Shown here: piece by piece, positions 30,035 to 42,818 of the stretch | Position numbering within the stretch: position 1 is the first letter of the stretch | Layout of the letters: each line of letters opens with the position of its first letter | NCBI RefSeq assembly: GCF_013255915.1 | Contig: NZ_CP053896.1 | Span: forward strand, 744,001-808,000 | DNA: 64,000 nucleotides | Source: Providencia rettgeri | GTDB lineage: Bacteria; Pseudomonadota; Gammaproteobacteria; Enterobacterales; Enterobacteriaceae | Direction of reading: 5' to 3' | The notes under the pieces: model-generated | Told to the model about the DNA's origin: nothing | Seen by the model: only the letters and a program-made list of their open reading frames with translations | Databases searched by the model: none | Position numbers and translations under genes: made by a program

Positions 30035-30295
30035 TTACATTGCTTTGATTTGAGCAACTAAGTTAGCTTTATGACGTGCTGCTTTATTTTTGTGGATCAG
30101 GCCTTTAGTAGCATGGCGATCAACAATAGGTTGCATGTCATTGAATGCTTTCTGAGCAGCTTCTTTATCGCCTGCAGCGATAGCAAGGTAAACTTTCTTG
30201 ATAAAAGTACGTACCATAGAGCGACGGCTAGCGTTATGCTGGCGACGTTTCTCTGACTGAACGGCACGTTTCTTAGCTGATTTGATATTAGCCAA
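30035..30295 (-). CDS. rpsT: 30S ribosomal protein S20
   Basis: Binds 16S rRNA and helps 30S assembly. The 86-aa basic protein starts [20 protein letters not shown] and includes [20 protein letters not shown] and the end [18 protein letters not shown], all typical of S20 (87 aa in E. coli). In E. coli its translation is autoregulated. Position between nhaR and ribF is conserved. Confidence 0.97.
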   Translation of the reverse strand: MANIKSAKKRAVQSEKRRQHNASRRSMVRTFIKKVYLAIAAGDKEAAQKAFNDMQPIVDRHATKGLIHKNKAARHKANLVAQIKAM

Positions 30296-30883
30296 GGTCC
30301 AACTCCCAAATGTATTCTATTGAGGACAATTCAAAGGTCGAGGAATATGCCCTTTCGCCCTTCATTTGTCAATGGATTTGTGCAAATAAACATCGTGTAC
30401 TTCGATGCTCATGCGTTGTGAATGGTGCAAGATTCTATCAGCAAATATAAGAAGAATACAGATCTTAGCGTGAAAAAATGCATAATTGATGGCAGAAATT
30501 TAAAAAGAACTAAGGGTAAAAATATTTTTTAGTCTGTCAATCAGTGGGTAGTATGAAAATTAAACATGTTGTGGTTGTTTTTTGTTCTTTTTAATCGTTT
30601 GGTTATAACCATTGAAGTGTAAAACATAAAAATATAATATTTTTAGAGACCTTGGAACAAATTTGTTGTATTGATAATCCATTGGTTACCCCAAAGTTTT
30701 TGATATTCGAATCCAATAGCTCTGCTTGGGAGCGTAATAACCCACTAATTGCATAAAAATAGTACGGAAAAAATCGTGTAGAGATCAAAAAAATAGGGTT
30801 TAATGAAACCTTTTGCGAACTAAGGTTAACCTTATGCGTCGTACAAGGTATAATCCTGCAATTTCCTCGGTATTGAGCCTGTT
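30296..30883. other. rpsT-ribF intergenic region
   Basis: A 588-bp gap between divergent genes. It must contain rpsT promoters (minus) and the ribF promoter (plus). A 61-codon frame at 30603-30788 has no ribosome binding site or recognisable sequence and I do not count it as a gene. E. coli has a small hypothetical gene (yaaY) at this place, but I see no equivalent. Confidence 0.45.
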
Positions 30884-31822
30884 ATGGAGCTAATTCGCGG
30901 TATACAGAATATCCGGGCGTGCCACCATGGTTGCGTGCTGACTATCGGTAATTTTGATGGTGTTCATCGTGGGCATCAGGTTTTACTTCAAAATTTGAAA
31001 CTTAAGGGTGCGCAGTTAGGGTTGCCAACTGTCGTGATGATATTTGAGCCACAGCCCCTTGAATTTTTTATTGGTGACAAAGCGCCAGCGCGTTTGACGC
31101 GTTTGCGAGACAAAGTTAAATACCTTGCAGATAGTGGTATTGATTACCTCTTATGTGTTGAATTTAACCAGCACTTTGCGTCATTAACACCTGCTGAGTT
31201 TGTTTCTGACTTACTTGTCAGTAAGCTTGGTGTAAAGTACCTCGCTATAGGTGATGATTTCCGCTTTGGGAAAAATCGCATGGGGGACTTTGCTTTTTTA
31301 CAACAAGCGGGTAGTGAATTTGGTTTTGAAGTTGCAGATACAGAAAGCTTTTGTGATTCAGGGCTCCGTATCAGCAGTACAGCGATACGAAAAGCCATTC
31401 AAGAAAATAATCTTGAATTAGCAGAAAGCCTATTAGGGCACTCTTATCGTATTAGCGGGCGAGTGGTTCATGGTAACCAACTTGGTAGAACAATAGGTTT
31501 TCCAACGGCAAACCTACCGTTAAAACGTTTAGTCACACCAGTAACTGGTGTATATGCTGTAGAAGTTTACGGTTTAGGTGATAAGCCTTTACCGGGTGTG
31601 GCAAATATTGGCACACGTCCGACTGTATCTGGAAAAGGAACACAGTTAGAAGTTCATCTGATTGATGCAAATATGGATTTATATGGGCGTCATATCGATG
31701 TAGTGTTACGTAAGAAATTACGTGATGAGCAGCGGTTTGCTTCGTTGGAAGCGCTTAAGGAGCAAATTGCTAATGATGTAATTGCAGCGAGAGAGTATCT
31801 TACTGCAATAGGAATCAGATAA
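30884..31822 (+). CDS. ribF: bifunctional riboflavin kinase / FAD synthetase
   Basis: Converts riboflavin to FMN and then FAD. The N-terminal adenylyltransferase domain has GNFDGVHRGHQVLL (near residue 23) and FRFGKNRMGDF. The C-terminal kinase domain has GRTIGFPTANLPLKRLVTPV and GVANIGTRPTV. 312 aa against 313 in E. coli. First gene of the conserved ribF-ileS-lspA-fkpB-ispH cluster; ileS starts 28 bp downstream. Confidence 0.96.
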   Translation: MELIRGIQNIRACHHGCVLTIGNFDGVHRGHQVLLQNLKLKGAQLGLPTVVMIFEPQPLEFFIGDKAPARLTRLRDKVKYLADSGIDYLLCVEFNQHFASLTPAEFVSDLLVSKLGVKYLAIGDDFRFGKNRMGDFAFLQQAGSEFGFEVADTESFCDSGLRISSTAIRKAIQENNLELAESLLGHSYRISGRVVHGNQLGRTIGFPTANLPLKRLVTPVTGVYAVEVYGLGDKPLPGVANIGTRPTVSGKGTQLEVHLIDANMDLYGRHIDVVLRKKLRDEQRFASLEALKEQIANDVIAAREYLTAIGIR

Positions 31823-31850
31823 TTTAGCGGAAAATTGGAACTGAGAATCG

Positions 31851-34661
31851 ATGAGTGACTATAAAAATACCCTGAATCTACCGGAAACAGGGTTCCCAAT
31901 GCGTGGCGATCTCGCTAAACGCGAACCACAGATGTTAGAGCGCTGGTACAAAGAAGGTTTGTATCAGGCAATCCGTAAAGCAAAATCGGGCAAGAAAACC
32001 TTTATTCTGCACGATGGTCCTCCGTATGCTAACGGCAGTATTCATATTGGTCACTCAGTTAACAAAATTCTCAAAGATATTATTATTAAGTCCAAAGGGT
32101 TGGCGGGTTATGATTCTCCATACATCCCAGGTTGGGACTGCCATGGATTACCGATTGAACATAAAGTTGAACAAATCGTCGGTAAGCCAGGGGAAAAAGT
32201 TTCCGCTGCTGAATTTCGTGCACAATGCCGTCAATACGCTAAAGAGCAAATTGAAGGGCAAAAAGCTGATTTCATGCGTCTTGGTGTTTTAGGTGAGTGG
32301 GATAAACCTTATCTAACAATGGATTTTAAAACCGAAGCTCATATTATCCGAGCATTGGCTAAAACCATTGCAAATGGCCATTTAGTGAAGGGGGCAAAAC
32401 CTGTTCACTGGTGTACTGCTTGCGGTTCTTCATTAGCGGAAGCTGAAGTTGAATATTATGATAAAACCTCGCCATCTATCTATGTTCGCTTCCCAGCCGT
32501 AGATGGCAAAGCTGTGTGCGAAAAATTTGGCATTGTTAGCGAAAAAACACCTTCGTTAGTCATCTGGACAACAACGCCTTGGACTTTGCCAGCTAACCGC
32601 GCGATTTCTTTAAACCCTGAGTTTAAATATGATTTAATCGAAGCAAATGGTGAGTTACTCATTTTAGCTGCTGACCTTGTCGAAGAGGTAATGAAAACGA
32701 TAGGGGTTGAAGCGTGGGCAGTTCTAGGGGAGTGTGAGGGTTCTGCACTTGAACTTTTACGTTTCAATCATCCATTTATGGGCTTTGATGTGCCTGCAAT
32801 TTTGGGTGACCATGTGACATTAGATGCGGGTACTGGTGCTGTTCATACTGCACCAGGCCACGGTCCTGAAGACTATGTGGTTGGTCAGAAATATGGCTTA
32901 GAAACAGCGAACCCTGTAGGGCCAGATGGTTGCTTCTTACCAAATACTTACCCAACATTAGATGGTGTGTTTATTTTTAAAGCTAATGACCTTATCGTTG
33001 AATTATTGAACGAAAAAGGCGCATTACTATACAAACAAGCGATTCAACACAGCTATCCATGCTGCTGGCGCCATAAGACTCCAGTTATCTTCCGTGCTAC
33101 GCCACAGTGGTTTATCGGTATGGATAAAAACGGTTTACGTGAACAATCGCTGAAAGAAATTGATATTGTTCAATGGATCCCGGGTTGGGGGCGCGCACGT
33201 ATTGAATCAATGGTTGAAAACCGCCCAGACTGGTGTATTTCTCGTCAACGTACTTGGGGTACCCCAATGTCGTTGTTTGTTCATAAAGACACTGAAGAGT
33301 TACACCCTCGTACATTAGAATTAATGGAAGAAGTGGCTAAGCGTGTTGAAGTGGATGGCATCCAAGCATGGTGGGATCTTGACCCAGCAGAGCTGTTGGG
33401 TGATGAAGCCGAAACATATCGTAAAGTACCTGATACCTTAGACGTATGGTTTGACTCAGGTTCAACGCACTTTGCGGTTGTGGACGCACGTCCTGAATTC
33501 CATGGTAATTCAGCGGATATGTACCTTGAAGGGTCAGATCAACACCGCGGCTGGTTTATGTCATCATTGATGTTATCAACCGCAATGAAAGGTAAAGCAC
33601 CTTATCGCCAAGTATTGACACATGGCTTCACTGTTGATGGCCAAGGCCGCAAAATGTCTAAATCTTTAGGCAACACAGTGAGCCCTCAAGATGTCATGAA
33701 TAAACTGGGTGCAGATATCTTACGTTTATGGGTTGCATCAACGGATTACACTGGCGAAATCGCGGTTTCAGATGAAATTTTAAAACGCGCGGCTGACTCA
33801 TACCGCCGTATTCGTAATACTGCACGTTTCTTACTGGCTAACTTAAATGGTTTTAATCCTGAAACCGACATGGTGAAACCAGAAGATATGGTGGTTTTAG
33901 ACCGCTGGGCGGTGAGCCGTGCTTTAGAAGCTCAGCAAGAGATAGCCAAAGCTTATGATGAGTACGATTTCTTATCTGTTATCCAAAGATTAATGCATTT
34001 CTGCTCCATTGAAATGGGGTCATTTTATCTGGATATCATCAAAGACCGTCAATACACCGCGAAAAGTGATAGCTTAGCGCGCCGTAGCTGCCAAACTGCG
34101 TTATTCCACATTGTTGAAGCATTAGTGCGTTGGATGGCTCCGGTTCTGTCGTTTACTTCTGATGAAATTTGGAATGAGTTACCAGGAAAACGCGCTCAAT
34201 TTGTTCTTACCGAAGAGTGGTATGACGGCTTATTTGGTTTAGATGAATCAAATGAAATGAACAACAGCTTCTGGGCTGAGTTGTTAGCGGTTCGTGGTGA
34301 AGTGAATAAGGTGTTAGAACAAGCGCGTACTGATAAGCTTATCGGGGGCTCATTAGAAGCCGCTGTGACTTTGTATGCCGATAAAGCTCTGGCTGAAAAA
34401 CTACAAAGCCTTGGTGATGAATTACGCTTTGTTTTACTGACATCACAAGCCCATGTCGCTGATATTGCAACGGCTCCAGCAGATGCGCAAGAAAGCGAAT
34501 TGAAAGGCCTAAAAATTGCTTTCAGTAAAGCGGCGGGTGAAAAATGCCCTCGTTGCTGGCATTATGCAAGTGATATCGGTTCTTCGAGCGAGCAACCAGA
34601 AATTTGTGGTCGCTGTGTCACTAACGTAGCCGGTAACGGTGAAACGCGTAAGTTTGCTTAA
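31851..34661 (+). CDS. ileS: isoleucyl-tRNA synthetase
   Basis: Charges tRNA-Ile; class I synthetase with an editing domain against valine. The signature HIGH is present as [16 protein letters not shown] near residue 60, and KMSKS as [16 protein letters not shown]. The editing domain includes [14 protein letters not shown]. The C-terminal zinc site is [11 protein letters not shown] then CGRCVTNV. 936 aa (938 in E. coli). Its stop overlaps the lspA ATG by one base, implying coupled translation. Confidence 0.97.
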   Translation: MSDYKNTLNLPETGFPMRGDLAKREPQMLERWYKEGLYQAIRKAKSGKKTFILHDGPPYANGSIHIGHSVNKILKDIIIKSKGLAGYDSPYIPGWDCHGLPIEHKVEQIVGKPGEKVSAAEFRAQCRQYAKEQIEGQKADFMRLGVLGEWDKPYLTMDFKTEAHIIRALAKTIANGHLVKGAKPVHWCTACGSSLAEAEVEYYDKTSPSIYVRFPAVDGKAVCEKFGIVSEKTPSLVIWTTTPWTLPANRAISLNPEFKYDLIEANGELLILAADLVEEVMKTIGVEAWAVLGECEGSALELLRFNHPFMGFDVPAILGDHVTLDAGTGAVHTAPGHGPEDYVVGQKYGLETANPVGPDGCFLPNTYPTLDGVFIFKANDLIVELLNEKGALLYKQAIQHSYPCCWRHKTPVIFRATPQWFIGMDKNGLREQSLKEIDIVQWIPGWGRARIESMVENRPDWCISRQRTWGTPMSLFVHKDTEELHPRTLELMEEVAKRVEVDGIQAWWDLDPAELLGDEAETYRKVPDTLDVWFDSGSTHFAVVDARPEFHGNSADMYLEGSDQHRGWFMSSLMLSTAMKGKAPYRQVLTHGFTVDGQGRKMSKSLGNTVSPQDVMNKLGADILRLWVASTDYTGEIAVSDEILKRAADSYRRIRNTARFLLANLNGFNPETDMVKPEDMVVLDRWAVSRALEAQQEIAKAYDEYDFLSVIQRLMHFCSIEMGSFYLDIIKDRQYTAKSDSLARRSCQTALFHIVEALVRWMAPVLSFTSDEIWNELPGKRAQFVLTEEWYDGLFGLDESNEMNNSFWAELLAVRGEVNKVLEQARTDKLIGGSLEAAVTLYADKALAEKLQSLGDELRFVLLTSQAHVADIATAPADAQESELKGLKIAFSKAAGEKCPRCWHYASDIGSSSEQPEICGRCVTNVAGNGETRKFA

Positions 34662-35164
34662 TGAAGACGCCAGTTTGTTCTACCGGTTTGCGTTGGTTAT
34701 GGTTGACCATTGTGATCATCGTTGCGGATTTAGGCATTAAGCAATTAGTGCTTAGTGATCTAAATCTGTACGAGCCACACCCGATAATGCCATTTTTCAA
34801 CATAATGTACGCACAAAATTTCGGAGCGGCATTCAGTTTCTTGGCTGATGAAGGTGGTTGGCAACGTTGGTTCTTTGCGGGTATTGCAATTGGGATATCT
34901 GTAATCTTGATGGTTATGATGTATCGCCAAAGTGCACAAAAACGCCTATCAAATATTGCTTATGCATTGATTATTGGCGGTGCTATCGGTAATTTAAGCG
35001 ACCGTTTAGTCCATGGCTTCGTTATCGATTACCTTGATTTTTACGTTGGTAATTGGCATTGGCCGACATTTAACCTAGCGGATATGGCGATATGTATTGG
35101 TGCGGCACTTGTCATTTTTGAAGGTTTTTTACCTGATAAATCAAAGCAAGAAAAAGCCAAATAA
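34661..35164 (+). CDS. lspA: lipoprotein signal peptidase II
   Basis: Inner-membrane aspartyl protease that cleaves prolipoprotein signal peptides after diacylglyceryl transfer. Four membrane helices fit the 167-aa protein. Catalytic Asp residues are in [20 protein letters not shown] and the later [12 protein letters not shown]. The start overlaps the ileS stop (TAATG). Natural client proteins in this window include CusC and the MetQ-like lipoprotein. Confidence 0.96.
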   Translation: MKTPVCSTGLRWLWLTIVIIVADLGIKQLVLSDLNLYEPHPIMPFFNIMYAQNFGAAFSFLADEGGWQRWFFAGIAIGISVILMVMMYRQSAQKRLSNIAYALIIGGAIGNLSDRLVHGFVIDYLDFYVGNWHWPTFNLADMAICIGAALVIFEGFLPDKSKQEKAK

Positions 35165-35199
35165 GATGGCAGCGTACTAGGTTAGAATGTAATAACTCA

Positions 35200-35220
35200 C
35201 AGCCCAGATTTTCTGGGCTG
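35200..35220 (+). terminator. hairpin between lspA and fkpB
   Basis: CAGCCCAG (35200-35207) pairs with CTGGGCTG (35213-35220), followed by AATTTTA. A weak terminator or mRNA processing element inside the cluster. Confidence 0.5.
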
Positions 35221-35246
35221 AATTTTATGATAAATAGGTTTGGTTT

Positions 35247-35717
35247 ATGTCTACTCAAATACAGGCACAGAGCTCTGTTTTACTGCATTTCACATTGAAA
35301 TTGGAAGATGGCTCTACGGCTGACTCCTCGCACGCACAAGGAAAGCCTGCGTTATTTGTTTTAGGGAATGACTCCTTATCGCCAGAACTTGAAGCCCAAT
35401 TGATTGGCCTTAATGAAGGTGAAAAGAAAAGTTTTTCGCTGCCCGGAGATACTGTTTTTGGGAAACATAACCCTGACTTAGTTCAATATTTTTCATTGCG
35501 TGATTTTATAGAAACAGGCATTCCTGAAATTGGTACGATAATGCTATTTACGGCGATGAATGGCAGTGAAATGCCAGGTGTAGTAAAATCAATTGAAGGT
35601 GAGTCGATTACTATTGATTTTAATCACCCTCTCGCAGAGCAGCAGATTAGTTTTGATATCGAAGTGCTTGAAGTAGACCCGCAATTGGAGAATCACAATG
35701 CAAATATTTATGGCTAA
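35247..35717 (+). CDS. fkpB: FKBP-type peptidyl-prolyl isomerase
   Basis: SlpA/FkpB-type isomerase, 156 aa (149 in E. coli). The FKBP half-sites [18 protein letters not shown] and [19 protein letters not shown] flank an inserted flap domain, as in the SlyD/SlpA class. It lacks the His-rich metal tail of SlyD. Cytoplasmic. Its last 20 bp overlap the start of ispH, a tighter arrangement than I recall in E. coli. Confidence 0.93.
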   Translation: MSTQIQAQSSVLLHFTLKLEDGSTADSSHAQGKPALFVLGNDSLSPELEAQLIGLNEGEKKSFSLPGDTVFGKHNPDLVQYFSLRDFIETGIPEIGTIMLFTAMNGSEMPGVVKSIEGESITIDFNHPLAEQQISFDIEVLEVDPQLENHNANIYG

Positions 35718-36651
35718 CCCTCGTGGGTTTTGTGCAGGCGTAGACCGCGCAATTAGCATCGTAGAAAGGGCGTTAGAAATATATGGTGCTCCGATTTACG
35801 TTCGTCACGAAGTGGTTCATAACCGTTATGTTGTTGATGATTTACGTCAACGTGGTGCTATCTTTATTGAGGAAATCTCAGAAGTACCAGATGGGTCTAT
35901 TTTGATTTTTTCTGCGCATGGCGTTTCCCAAGCTATTCGTCAAGAAGCTCGCTCTCGCGATCTCACCATGTTATTTGATGCGACTTGTCCTTTGGTTACG
36001 AAAGTTCATATGGAAGTTGCACGAGCTAGCCGTAAAGGCAAAGAGGCTATTTTAATTGGCCACGCTGGGCACCCAGAAGTCGAAGGTACGATGGGGCAAT
36101 ATAGCAACCCTGAAGGTGGGATGTATCTTGTTGAAAGCCCAGAAGATGTTTGGAAACTGAAAGTGAAAGATGAAAATAATCTCTCTTTCATGACACAAAC
36201 AACGCTTTCTGTTGATGATACTTCTGATGTCATTGATGCGCTGACATCTCGCTTTCCAAGTATCGTTGGACCCCGTAAAGACGATATTTGTTATGCAACG
36301 ACTAACCGCCAAGAAGCAGCGAGAGAGCTTGCAGAACGCGCTGACGTTGTTTTAGTCGTCGGTTCTAAAAACTCATCAAACTCAAATCGTCTTGCAGAGT
36401 TAGCTTCGCGTATGCAAAAACCTGCCTATTTAATTGATGGTGCGGAAGATATTAAAACGGAATGGTTAGCGGATAAAAATATTATCGGCTTAACCGCAGG
36501 GGCATCTGCTCCAGATATTCTAGTTAGGCAAGTTATTGATAGACTTAAAGAATTAGGGGCTGATTCTGTTGTTGAATTGCAAGGGCGTGAAGAAAATATC
36601 GTCTTTGAGGTCCCTAAAGAATTAAGAGTTGAGGTTAAAGAGATTAATTAA
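35698..36651 (+). CDS. ispH: 4-hydroxy-3-methylbut-2-enyl diphosphate reductase
   Basis: Last enzyme of the MEP isoprenoid pathway; an iron-sulfur protein making IPP and DMAPP. The three cluster Cys are visible in [26 protein letters not shown] and [18 protein letters not shown] near the C-terminus is also conserved. 317 aa (316 in E. coli). The start [10 protein letters not shown] aligns with E. coli and lies inside the fkpB end in another frame. Confidence 0.97.
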   Translation: MQIFMANPRGFCAGVDRAISIVERALEIYGAPIYVRHEVVHNRYVVDDLRQRGAIFIEEISEVPDGSILIFSAHGVSQAIRQEARSRDLTMLFDATCPLVTKVHMEVARASRKGKEAILIGHAGHPEVEGTMGQYSNPEGGMYLVESPEDVWKLKVKDENNLSFMTQTTLSVDDTSDVIDALTSRFPSIVGPRKDDICYATTNRQEAARELAERADVVLVVGSKNSSNSNRLAELASRMQKPAYLIDGAEDIKTEWLADKNIIGLTAGASAPDILVRQVIDRLKELGADSVVELQGREENIVFEVPKELRVEVKEIN

Positions 36652-36672
36652 TCATTTGATTTCAATTATAGG

Positions 36673-36708
36673 AACAGCCGCTTTATGATTTATTCCTTAG
36701 CGGCTGTT
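36673..36708 (+). terminator. hairpin after ispH
   Basis: AACAGCCGCT (36673-36682) pairs with AGCGGCTGTT (36699-36708). Only a weak T content follows, so it may be a partial terminator. Confidence 0.5.
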
Positions 36709-36945
36709 GTAACTTATCCGCTCATCGCTCATATAGTCCCTTTCATCGTTTCTCTCCATTAATACTTTTACTGATAATCCTCGTGTTCTCTACGCTTTTG
36801 TTAATAACGATGCATTTTTGCTAGCAGAATGGGGTCAGGATAGTTAATCTGTATCACAATCATTTCTAAACTATGGGTAAAAATAGTTTTTTTATCCTAA
36901 ACAACAGTTCAAATTTATCGATTTACATTAATTAAAAAAGGATAA

Positions 36946-37770
<825 letters not shown>

Positions 37771-37829
37771 TTTTTTATTTTTTATTTTGTCTTTTAAATT
37801 ATGGCCTTGTAATCTATATTTATTATTAT

Positions 37830-37866
37830 AATATCGATTTGAATTATTTTTATTCAAATCGATATT
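37830..37866. repeat. 15-bp perfect inverted repeat downstream of dapB
   Basis: AATATCGATTTGAAT (37830-37844) and its exact complement (37852-37866) enclose a 7-nt T-rich loop. It can end the dapB transcript, although no T-run follows on the plus strand. Confidence 0.6.
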
Positions 37867-38168
37867 AATTGGTGTTTTCATGGTTTTTATCTTCAATTTT
37901 GCTCGTTAATTATCCTTTCTTCCTTCTTTTAGCTGGGTTATTATCAATAAACTAGTTATCTTGCTTTGCAACCGTTTACTTATTCATATTTACTGCTATT
38001 TATACTACTCATCCAACTAAAAGTGAGGTAGTTAAGTAAAAAAGTAAGATAAAAGTGAAAAAAATGCATTTTTTTCTAGACAAGACCCTATCTCATCATT
38101 AGAATGCGCGCAATTTGCCAAAAATTTGCTTAAAAACTCATTTTGGCATTGATTTAGATCGTAAAATC
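37867..38168 (+). promoter_or_regulatory. carAB upstream control region
   Basis: AT-rich region between dapB and the arginine boxes. By analogy with E. coli it should hold the pyrimidine-controlled upstream promoter and binding sites such as IHF and PepA, but I cannot place single sites with confidence. Confidence 0.4.
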
Positions 38169-38203
38169 TGAATTAATATGCAAAAAACGTGATTTATTAT
38201 TCT
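38169..38203 (+). promoter_or_regulatory. tandem ArgR boxes before carA
   Basis: TGAATTAATATGCA (38169-38182) and TGATTTATTATTCT (38190-38203) match the two-ARG-box layout of E. coli carAB. Their left ends are 21 bp apart, two helical turns. They suggest arginine repression of the proximal promoter. Confidence 0.75.
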
Positions 38204-38215
38204 CCGGAGGGTGTT

Positions 38216-39379
38216 TTGATTAAGTCAGCTATATTGGTTCTAGAAGACGGAACCCAATTCCACGGGCGTGCTATCGGTGCAGAAGGCGCTGCAGTTGGAG
38301 AAGTCGTTTTCAACACGTCGATGACCGGATATCAAGAAATAATTACAGACCCTTCCTATTCCCGCCAAATTGTTACTCTCACTTATCCCCATATTGGTAA
38401 TGTCGGCACTAATGCTGATGACGAAGAATCCCCAAATGTTCATGCACAAGGCTTAATCATTCGTGACTTACCATTGGTTTACAGTAACTTCCGCGGGCAA
38501 GAAGGGTTATCCGAATATCTAAAACGCCATAATGTCGTGGCGATTGCGGATATCGATACACGTAAATTAACACGTTTACTGAGAGAAAAAGGCGCTCAAA
38601 ACGGTTGTATCATTGCGGGTGATAACCCTGATGTTGCACTCGCATTGGAAAAAGCGCGTAGTTTTTCAGGTTTGAATGGGTTGGACTTGGCAAAAGAAGT
38701 CTGCACTAAAGAGATTTATAACTGGTCCCAAGGTTCATGGACGCTGGAAAATGGCCAGCAAGGCGCGAAAACGGCGGAAGAACTCCCTCTACATGTTGTT
38801 GCTTATGACTTCGGTGCAAAGCGTAATATCTTACGTATGTTAGTTGACCGTGGTTGCCGTTTAACGGTGGTGCCAGCAACTACACCAGCAGAAACCGTAT
38901 TGGCGATGAACCCCGATGGTATTTTCTTATCGAATGGCCCTGGTGACCCGGCTCCTTGTGATTATGCAATCAAGGCAATTGAAACATTCTTAACCACAGA
39001 AATCCCAGTATTTGGTATTTGTTTAGGGCACCAATTACTCGCTTTGGCCAGCGGTGCTAATACCATGAAAATGAAGTTTGGCCATCATGGCGCTAACCAT
39101 CCGGTTAAAGATTTAGACAAAGATGTGGTGATGATCACGGCGCAAAACCATGGTTTTGCGGTTGATGAATCGACACTTCCCGACACACTGCGCGTGACTC
39201 ACAAGTCACTGTTTGATGGAACATTGCAAGGTATTCACCGTACGGATAAACCAGCATTTAGTTTTCAAGGCCACCCAGAAGCAAGCTCAGGGCCACATGA
39301 TGCGGCAAATTTATTCGACCATTTCATTGAATTAATTAATGAATACCGTCAAAACACACCTCGTCAAAACGCACAATAA
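38216..39379 (+). CDS. carA: carbamoyl phosphate synthase small subunit
   Basis: Glutaminase subunit that feeds ammonia to CarB for arginine and pyrimidine synthesis. I place the start at a TTG (38216): GGAGGG precedes it, and the protein then begins [12 protein letters not shown], as in E. coli, which also starts with TTG. The class I amidotransferase triad is seen in [16 protein letters not shown] (Cys) and [13 protein letters not shown] (His, Glu). 387 aa. carB follows 14 bp after the stop. Confidence 0.95.
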   Translation: MIKSAILVLEDGTQFHGRAIGAEGAAVGEVVFNTSMTGYQEIITDPSYSRQIVTLTYPHIGNVGTNADDEESPNVHAQGLIIRDLPLVYSNFRGQEGLSEYLKRHNVVAIADIDTRKLTRLLREKGAQNGCIIAGDNPDVALALEKARSFSGLNGLDLAKEVCTKEIYNWSQGSWTLENGQQGAKTAEELPLHVVAYDFGAKRNILRMLVDRGCRLTVVPATTPAETVLAMNPDGIFLSNGPGDPAPCDYAIKAIETFLTTEIPVFGICLGHQLLALASGANTMKMKFGHHGANHPVKDLDKDVVMITAQNHGFAVDESTLPDTLRVTHKSLFDGTLQGIHRTDKPAFSFQGHPEASSGPHDAANLFDHFIELINEYRQNTPRQNAQ

Positions 39380-39393
39380 TCGGGAGCAAAAAA

Positions 39394-42300
39394 ATGGCAA
39401 AACGTACAGATATAAAAAGCATTCTGATTTTAGGTGCCGGCCCAATTGTGATTGGCCAAGCATGTGAATTTGACTATTCAGGTGCCCAAGCGTGTAAAGC
39501 ACTGCGTGAAGAAGGTTACCGCGTAATCTTAGTTAACTCGAACCCAGCGACTATTATGACAGACCCAGAAATGGCGGATGCAACTTACATCGAGCCGATT
39601 CACTGGGAAGTTGTGCGTAAAATTATTGAAAAAGAGCGCCCAGATGCAGTATTACCGACCATGGGGGGCCAAACCGCATTGAACTGTGCGCTTGAATTAG
39701 AGCGTAAAGGCGTTTTAGCCGAGTTCGGTGTCACCATGATTGGGGCGACTGCTGATGCAATAGATAAAGCAGAAGATCGCCAACGCTTTGATAAAGCAAT
39801 GAAAAAAATCGGCTTGGGCACTGCACGCTCAGGTATCGCACATAATATGGAAGAAGCATTTGCTGTTGCCGATGCGGTAGGCTTTCCCTGTATTATTCGC
39901 CCATCATTTACGATGGGAGGTACCGGTGGCGGTATCGCCTATAATCGCGAAGAGTTTGAAGAAATTTGTACTCGCGGTTTAGATTTATCCCCGACTAACG
40001 AATTATTGATAGATGAATCGCTGATTGGTTGGAAAGAATACGAAATGGAAGTTGTCCGCGATAAAAAAGACAACTGTATTATCGTTTGTTCCATTGAAAA
40101 CTTCGATGCCATGGGGATCCATACAGGTGACTCTATCACCGTAGCACCAGCTCAAACACTGACTGATAAAGAATACCAAATCATGCGTGACGCATCGATG
40201 GCAGTATTGCGTGAAATCGGCGTTGAAACAGGTGGCTCTAACGTTCAATTTGCGGTAAACCCTAAAGATGGGCGCTTAATTGTTATTGAAATGAACCCGC
40301 GGGTTTCGCGTTCATCAGCGCTTGCCTCTAAAGCAACAGGCTTCCCAATTGCAAAGATTGCGGCAAAATTAGCCGTGGGCTATACCCTTGATGAGTTAAT
40401 GAATGATATCACTGGTGGCCGTACCCCTGCATCATTTGAACCTTCCATTGACTACGTTGTGACAAAAATTCCGCGCTTTAACTTTGAAAAATTTGCGGGC
40501 ACGAATGACCGACTCACAACGCAAATGAAATCGGTTGGCGAAGTGATGGCTATCGGTCGCACATTCCAAGAATCAATGCAAAAAGCGTTACGTGGGTTAG
40601 AAGTGGGCGCAACAGGCTTTGACCCGAAAGTAGCCCAAGAGGACCCTGAAGCTCTGACTCGTATCCGTCGTGAATTAAAAGATGCTGGTGGAGAGCGTAT
40701 TTGGTTTATTGCGGATGCATTCCGTGCGGGGCTTTCTGTTGATGGTGTTTTCAATTTAACCAATATTGACCGCTGGTTCTTAGTGCAAATCGAAGAACTG
40801 GTACGTTTAGAAGAAGAAGTGGCTGAATTAGGTATCAATGGCCTGACCAAAGACTTCTTACGTGTACTCAAACGAAAAGGTTTTGCAGATGCCCGTTTAG
40901 CTAGTCTAGTCGGGGTTTCTGAAGCAGAACTGCGTAAATTACGTCAAGGCTATGATTTACATCCTGTATATAAACGTGTTGATACCTGTGCGGCAGAATT
41001 TGCAACAGATACGGCTTATATGTATTCCACTTATGAAGATGAGTGCGAGTCAAACCCAAATAATGCTAAACCGAAGGTGATGGTATTAGGCGGTGGGCCA
41101 AACCGGATTGGGCAAGGGATTGAATTTGACTATTGCTGCGTGCATGCATCTTTAGCGTTACGCGAAGACGGCTATGAAACCATTATGGTCAACTGTAATC
41201 CTGAAACCGTTTCAACTGACTATGACACGTCAGATCGTCTCTATTTCGAACCTGTCACCCTTGAAGACGTACTTGAAATTGTACGTATCGAGCAGCCAAA
41301 AGGCGTGATTGTGCAATATGGTGGTCAAACACCATTGAAATTAGCGAGAGCGTTGGAGGCTGCCGGTGTTCCTGTTATTGGCACGAGCCCAGATGCCATC
41401 GACCGCGCAGAAGATCGTGAACGTTTCCAGCAGGCCGTTAATCGCTTGAACTTGAAGCAACCACAGAACGCAACTGTCACAGCGATTGAGCAAGCCGTTG
41501 AAAAAGCAGCTGTTATTGGCTACCCGCTGGTTGTTCGTCCATCCTATGTACTAGGTGGCCGAGCAATGGAAATTGTATATGATGAAATCGATTTACGTCG
41601 CTATTTCCAGACCGCGGTAAGTGTCTCTAACGATGCGCCAGTGCTACTTGACCGTTTCCTAGACGATGCGGTTGAAGTTGACGTAGATGCGATTTGTGAC
41701 GGTGAGATGGTACTGATCGGCGGTATCATGGAACACATTGAGCAAGCAGGTGTGCACTCTGGTGATTCCGCATGTTCTCTACCTGCTTATACGCTTAGCC
41801 AAGAAATCCAAGATGTAATGCGTGAACAAGTTCGTAACCTTGCCTTTGAGTTACGTGTGCGTGGCTTGATGAACGTGCAGTTTGCAGTCAAAAATAATGA
41901 AGTTTACTTAATTGAAGTCAATCCACGTGCGGCAAGGACTGTGCCTTTTGTCTCTAAAGCAACGGGTGTGCCATTAGCGAAAGTTGCAGCGCGTGTGATG
42001 GTAGGGCAAACCTTGGCACAGCAAGGGGTGACGGAAGAGGTTATTCCACCATATTACTCTGTGAAAGAGGTGGTATTGCCATTCAATAAATTCCCTGGTG
42101 TTGACCCAATTCTTGGGCCTGAAATGCGTTCAACAGGCGAAGTAATGGGCGTCGGCCGGACATTTGCTGAAGCCTTTGCTAAAGCGATGTTAGGCTGTAG
42201 CTCGACGATGAAAAAATCAGGCCGTGCACTGTTATCTGTTCGTGAGGGAGATAAAACTCGCGTGGTTGATTTAGCTGCTAAGCTGTTAAAACACGGCTTT

Positions 42301-42615
42301 GAGCTGGATGCTACTCACGGCACTGCGATTGTGTTAGGAGAGGCTGGTATTAACCCACGCCTCGTCAATAAAGTTCATGAAGGTCGTCCACACATTCAAG
42401 ATAGAATTAAGAATGGTGAATATGATTACATTGTGAATACCACCGCAGGGCGTCAAGCCATTGAAGACTCAAAATTAATTCGTCGCAGTGCATTGCGTTA
42501 TAAAGTCCACTATGACACGACGTTGAATGGTGGGTTTGCCACTACGATGTCGCTCAGTGCAGACCCAACCGATACGGTAATCTCTGTACAAGAAATGCAT
42601 GCATTAATTAAGTAA
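39394..42615 (+). CDS. carB: carbamoyl phosphate synthase large subunit
   Basis: Synthesises carbamoyl phosphate from bicarbonate, ammonia and two ATP. The internal duplication is evident: [20 protein letters not shown] near the start and [20 protein letters not shown] in the middle, each opening an ATP-grasp half. The C-terminal allosteric domain binds UMP and ornithine in E. coli. 1073 aa, equal to E. coli. A good terminator follows. Confidence 0.98.
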   Translation: MAKRTDIKSILILGAGPIVIGQACEFDYSGAQACKALREEGYRVILVNSNPATIMTDPEMADATYIEPIHWEVVRKIIEKERPDAVLPTMGGQTALNCALELERKGVLAEFGVTMIGATADAIDKAEDRQRFDKAMKKIGLGTARSGIAHNMEEAFAVADAVGFPCIIRPSFTMGGTGGGIAYNREEFEEICTRGLDLSPTNELLIDESLIGWKEYEMEVVRDKKDNCIIVCSIENFDAMGIHTGDSITVAPAQTLTDKEYQIMRDASMAVLREIGVETGGSNVQFAVNPKDGRLIVIEMNPRVSRSSALASKATGFPIAKIAAKLAVGYTLDELMNDITGGRTPASFEPSIDYVVTKIPRFNFEKFAGTNDRLTTQMKSVGEVMAIGRTFQESMQKALRGLEVGATGFDPKVAQEDPEALTRIRRELKDAGGERIWFIADAFRAGLSVDGVFNLTNIDRWFLVQIEELVRLEEEVAELGINGLTKDFLRVLKRKGFADARLASLVGVSEAELRKLRQGYDLHPVYKRVDTCAAEFATDTAYMYSTYEDECESNPNNAKPKVMVLGGGPNRIGQGIEFDYCCVHASLALREDGYETIMVNCNPETVSTDYDTSDRLYFEPVTLEDVLEIVRIEQPKGVIVQYGGQTPLKLARALEAAGVPVIGTSPDAIDRAEDRERFQQAVNRLNLKQPQNATVTAIEQAVEKAAVIGYPLVVRPSYVLGGRAMEIVYDEIDLRRYFQTAVSVSNDAPVLLDRFLDDAVEVDVDAICDGEMVLIGGIMEHIEQAGVHSGDSACSLPAYTLSQEIQDVMREQVRNLAFELRVRGLMNVQFAVKNNEVYLIEVNPRAARTVPFVSKATGVPLAKVAARVMVGQTLAQQGVTEEVIPPYYSVKEVVLPFNKFPGVDPILGPEMRSTGEVMGVGRTFAEAFAKAMLGCSSTMKKSGRALLSVREGDKTRVVDLAAKLLKHGFELDATHGTAIVLGEAGINPRLVNKVHEGRPHIQDRIKNGEYDYIVNTTAGRQAIEDSKLIRRSALRYKVHYDTTLNGGFATTMSLSADPTDTVISVQEMHALIK

Positions 42616-42635
42616 TAATTTAACGTTATCTATAT

Positions 42636-42668
42636 AAGCCTCAGTATTCAATCTACTGGGGCTTTTTT
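42636..42668 (+). terminator. carAB terminator
   Basis: AAGCCTCAGTA (42636-42646) pairs with TACTGGGGCTT (42654-42664), one G-T pair, followed by TTTTT. Confidence 0.85.
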
Positions 42669-42763
42669 ATTGCTATTCTATAAAGCCATCTCCTGACGAG
42701 AGGGAAATTGTCTGCTGATATAATGGATAAGATGGAATTTTAATAAAAAGTGCAAAGTGGTGA

Positions 42764-42794
42764 TTGACTCTCACGTAACGTGAGGCACTAACCT
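42764..42794 (+). promoter_or_regulatory. MerR-type promoter and operator
   Basis: TTGACT and TAACCT are separated by 19 bp, longer than the usual 17. The spacer contains the perfect palindrome CTCACGTAACGTGAG (42770-42784). This long-spacer, operator-in-promoter design is typical of MerR family control, so the downstream regulator is probably autoregulated. Confidence 0.85.
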
Positions 42795-42818
42795 TAGTCG
42801 TAATTACAGGAGGAACAT

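Noticed and set aside
30603-30788. 61-codon frame between rpsT and ribF
   Set aside because: No ribosome binding site, no recognised sequence; likely chance in an AT-rich gap.
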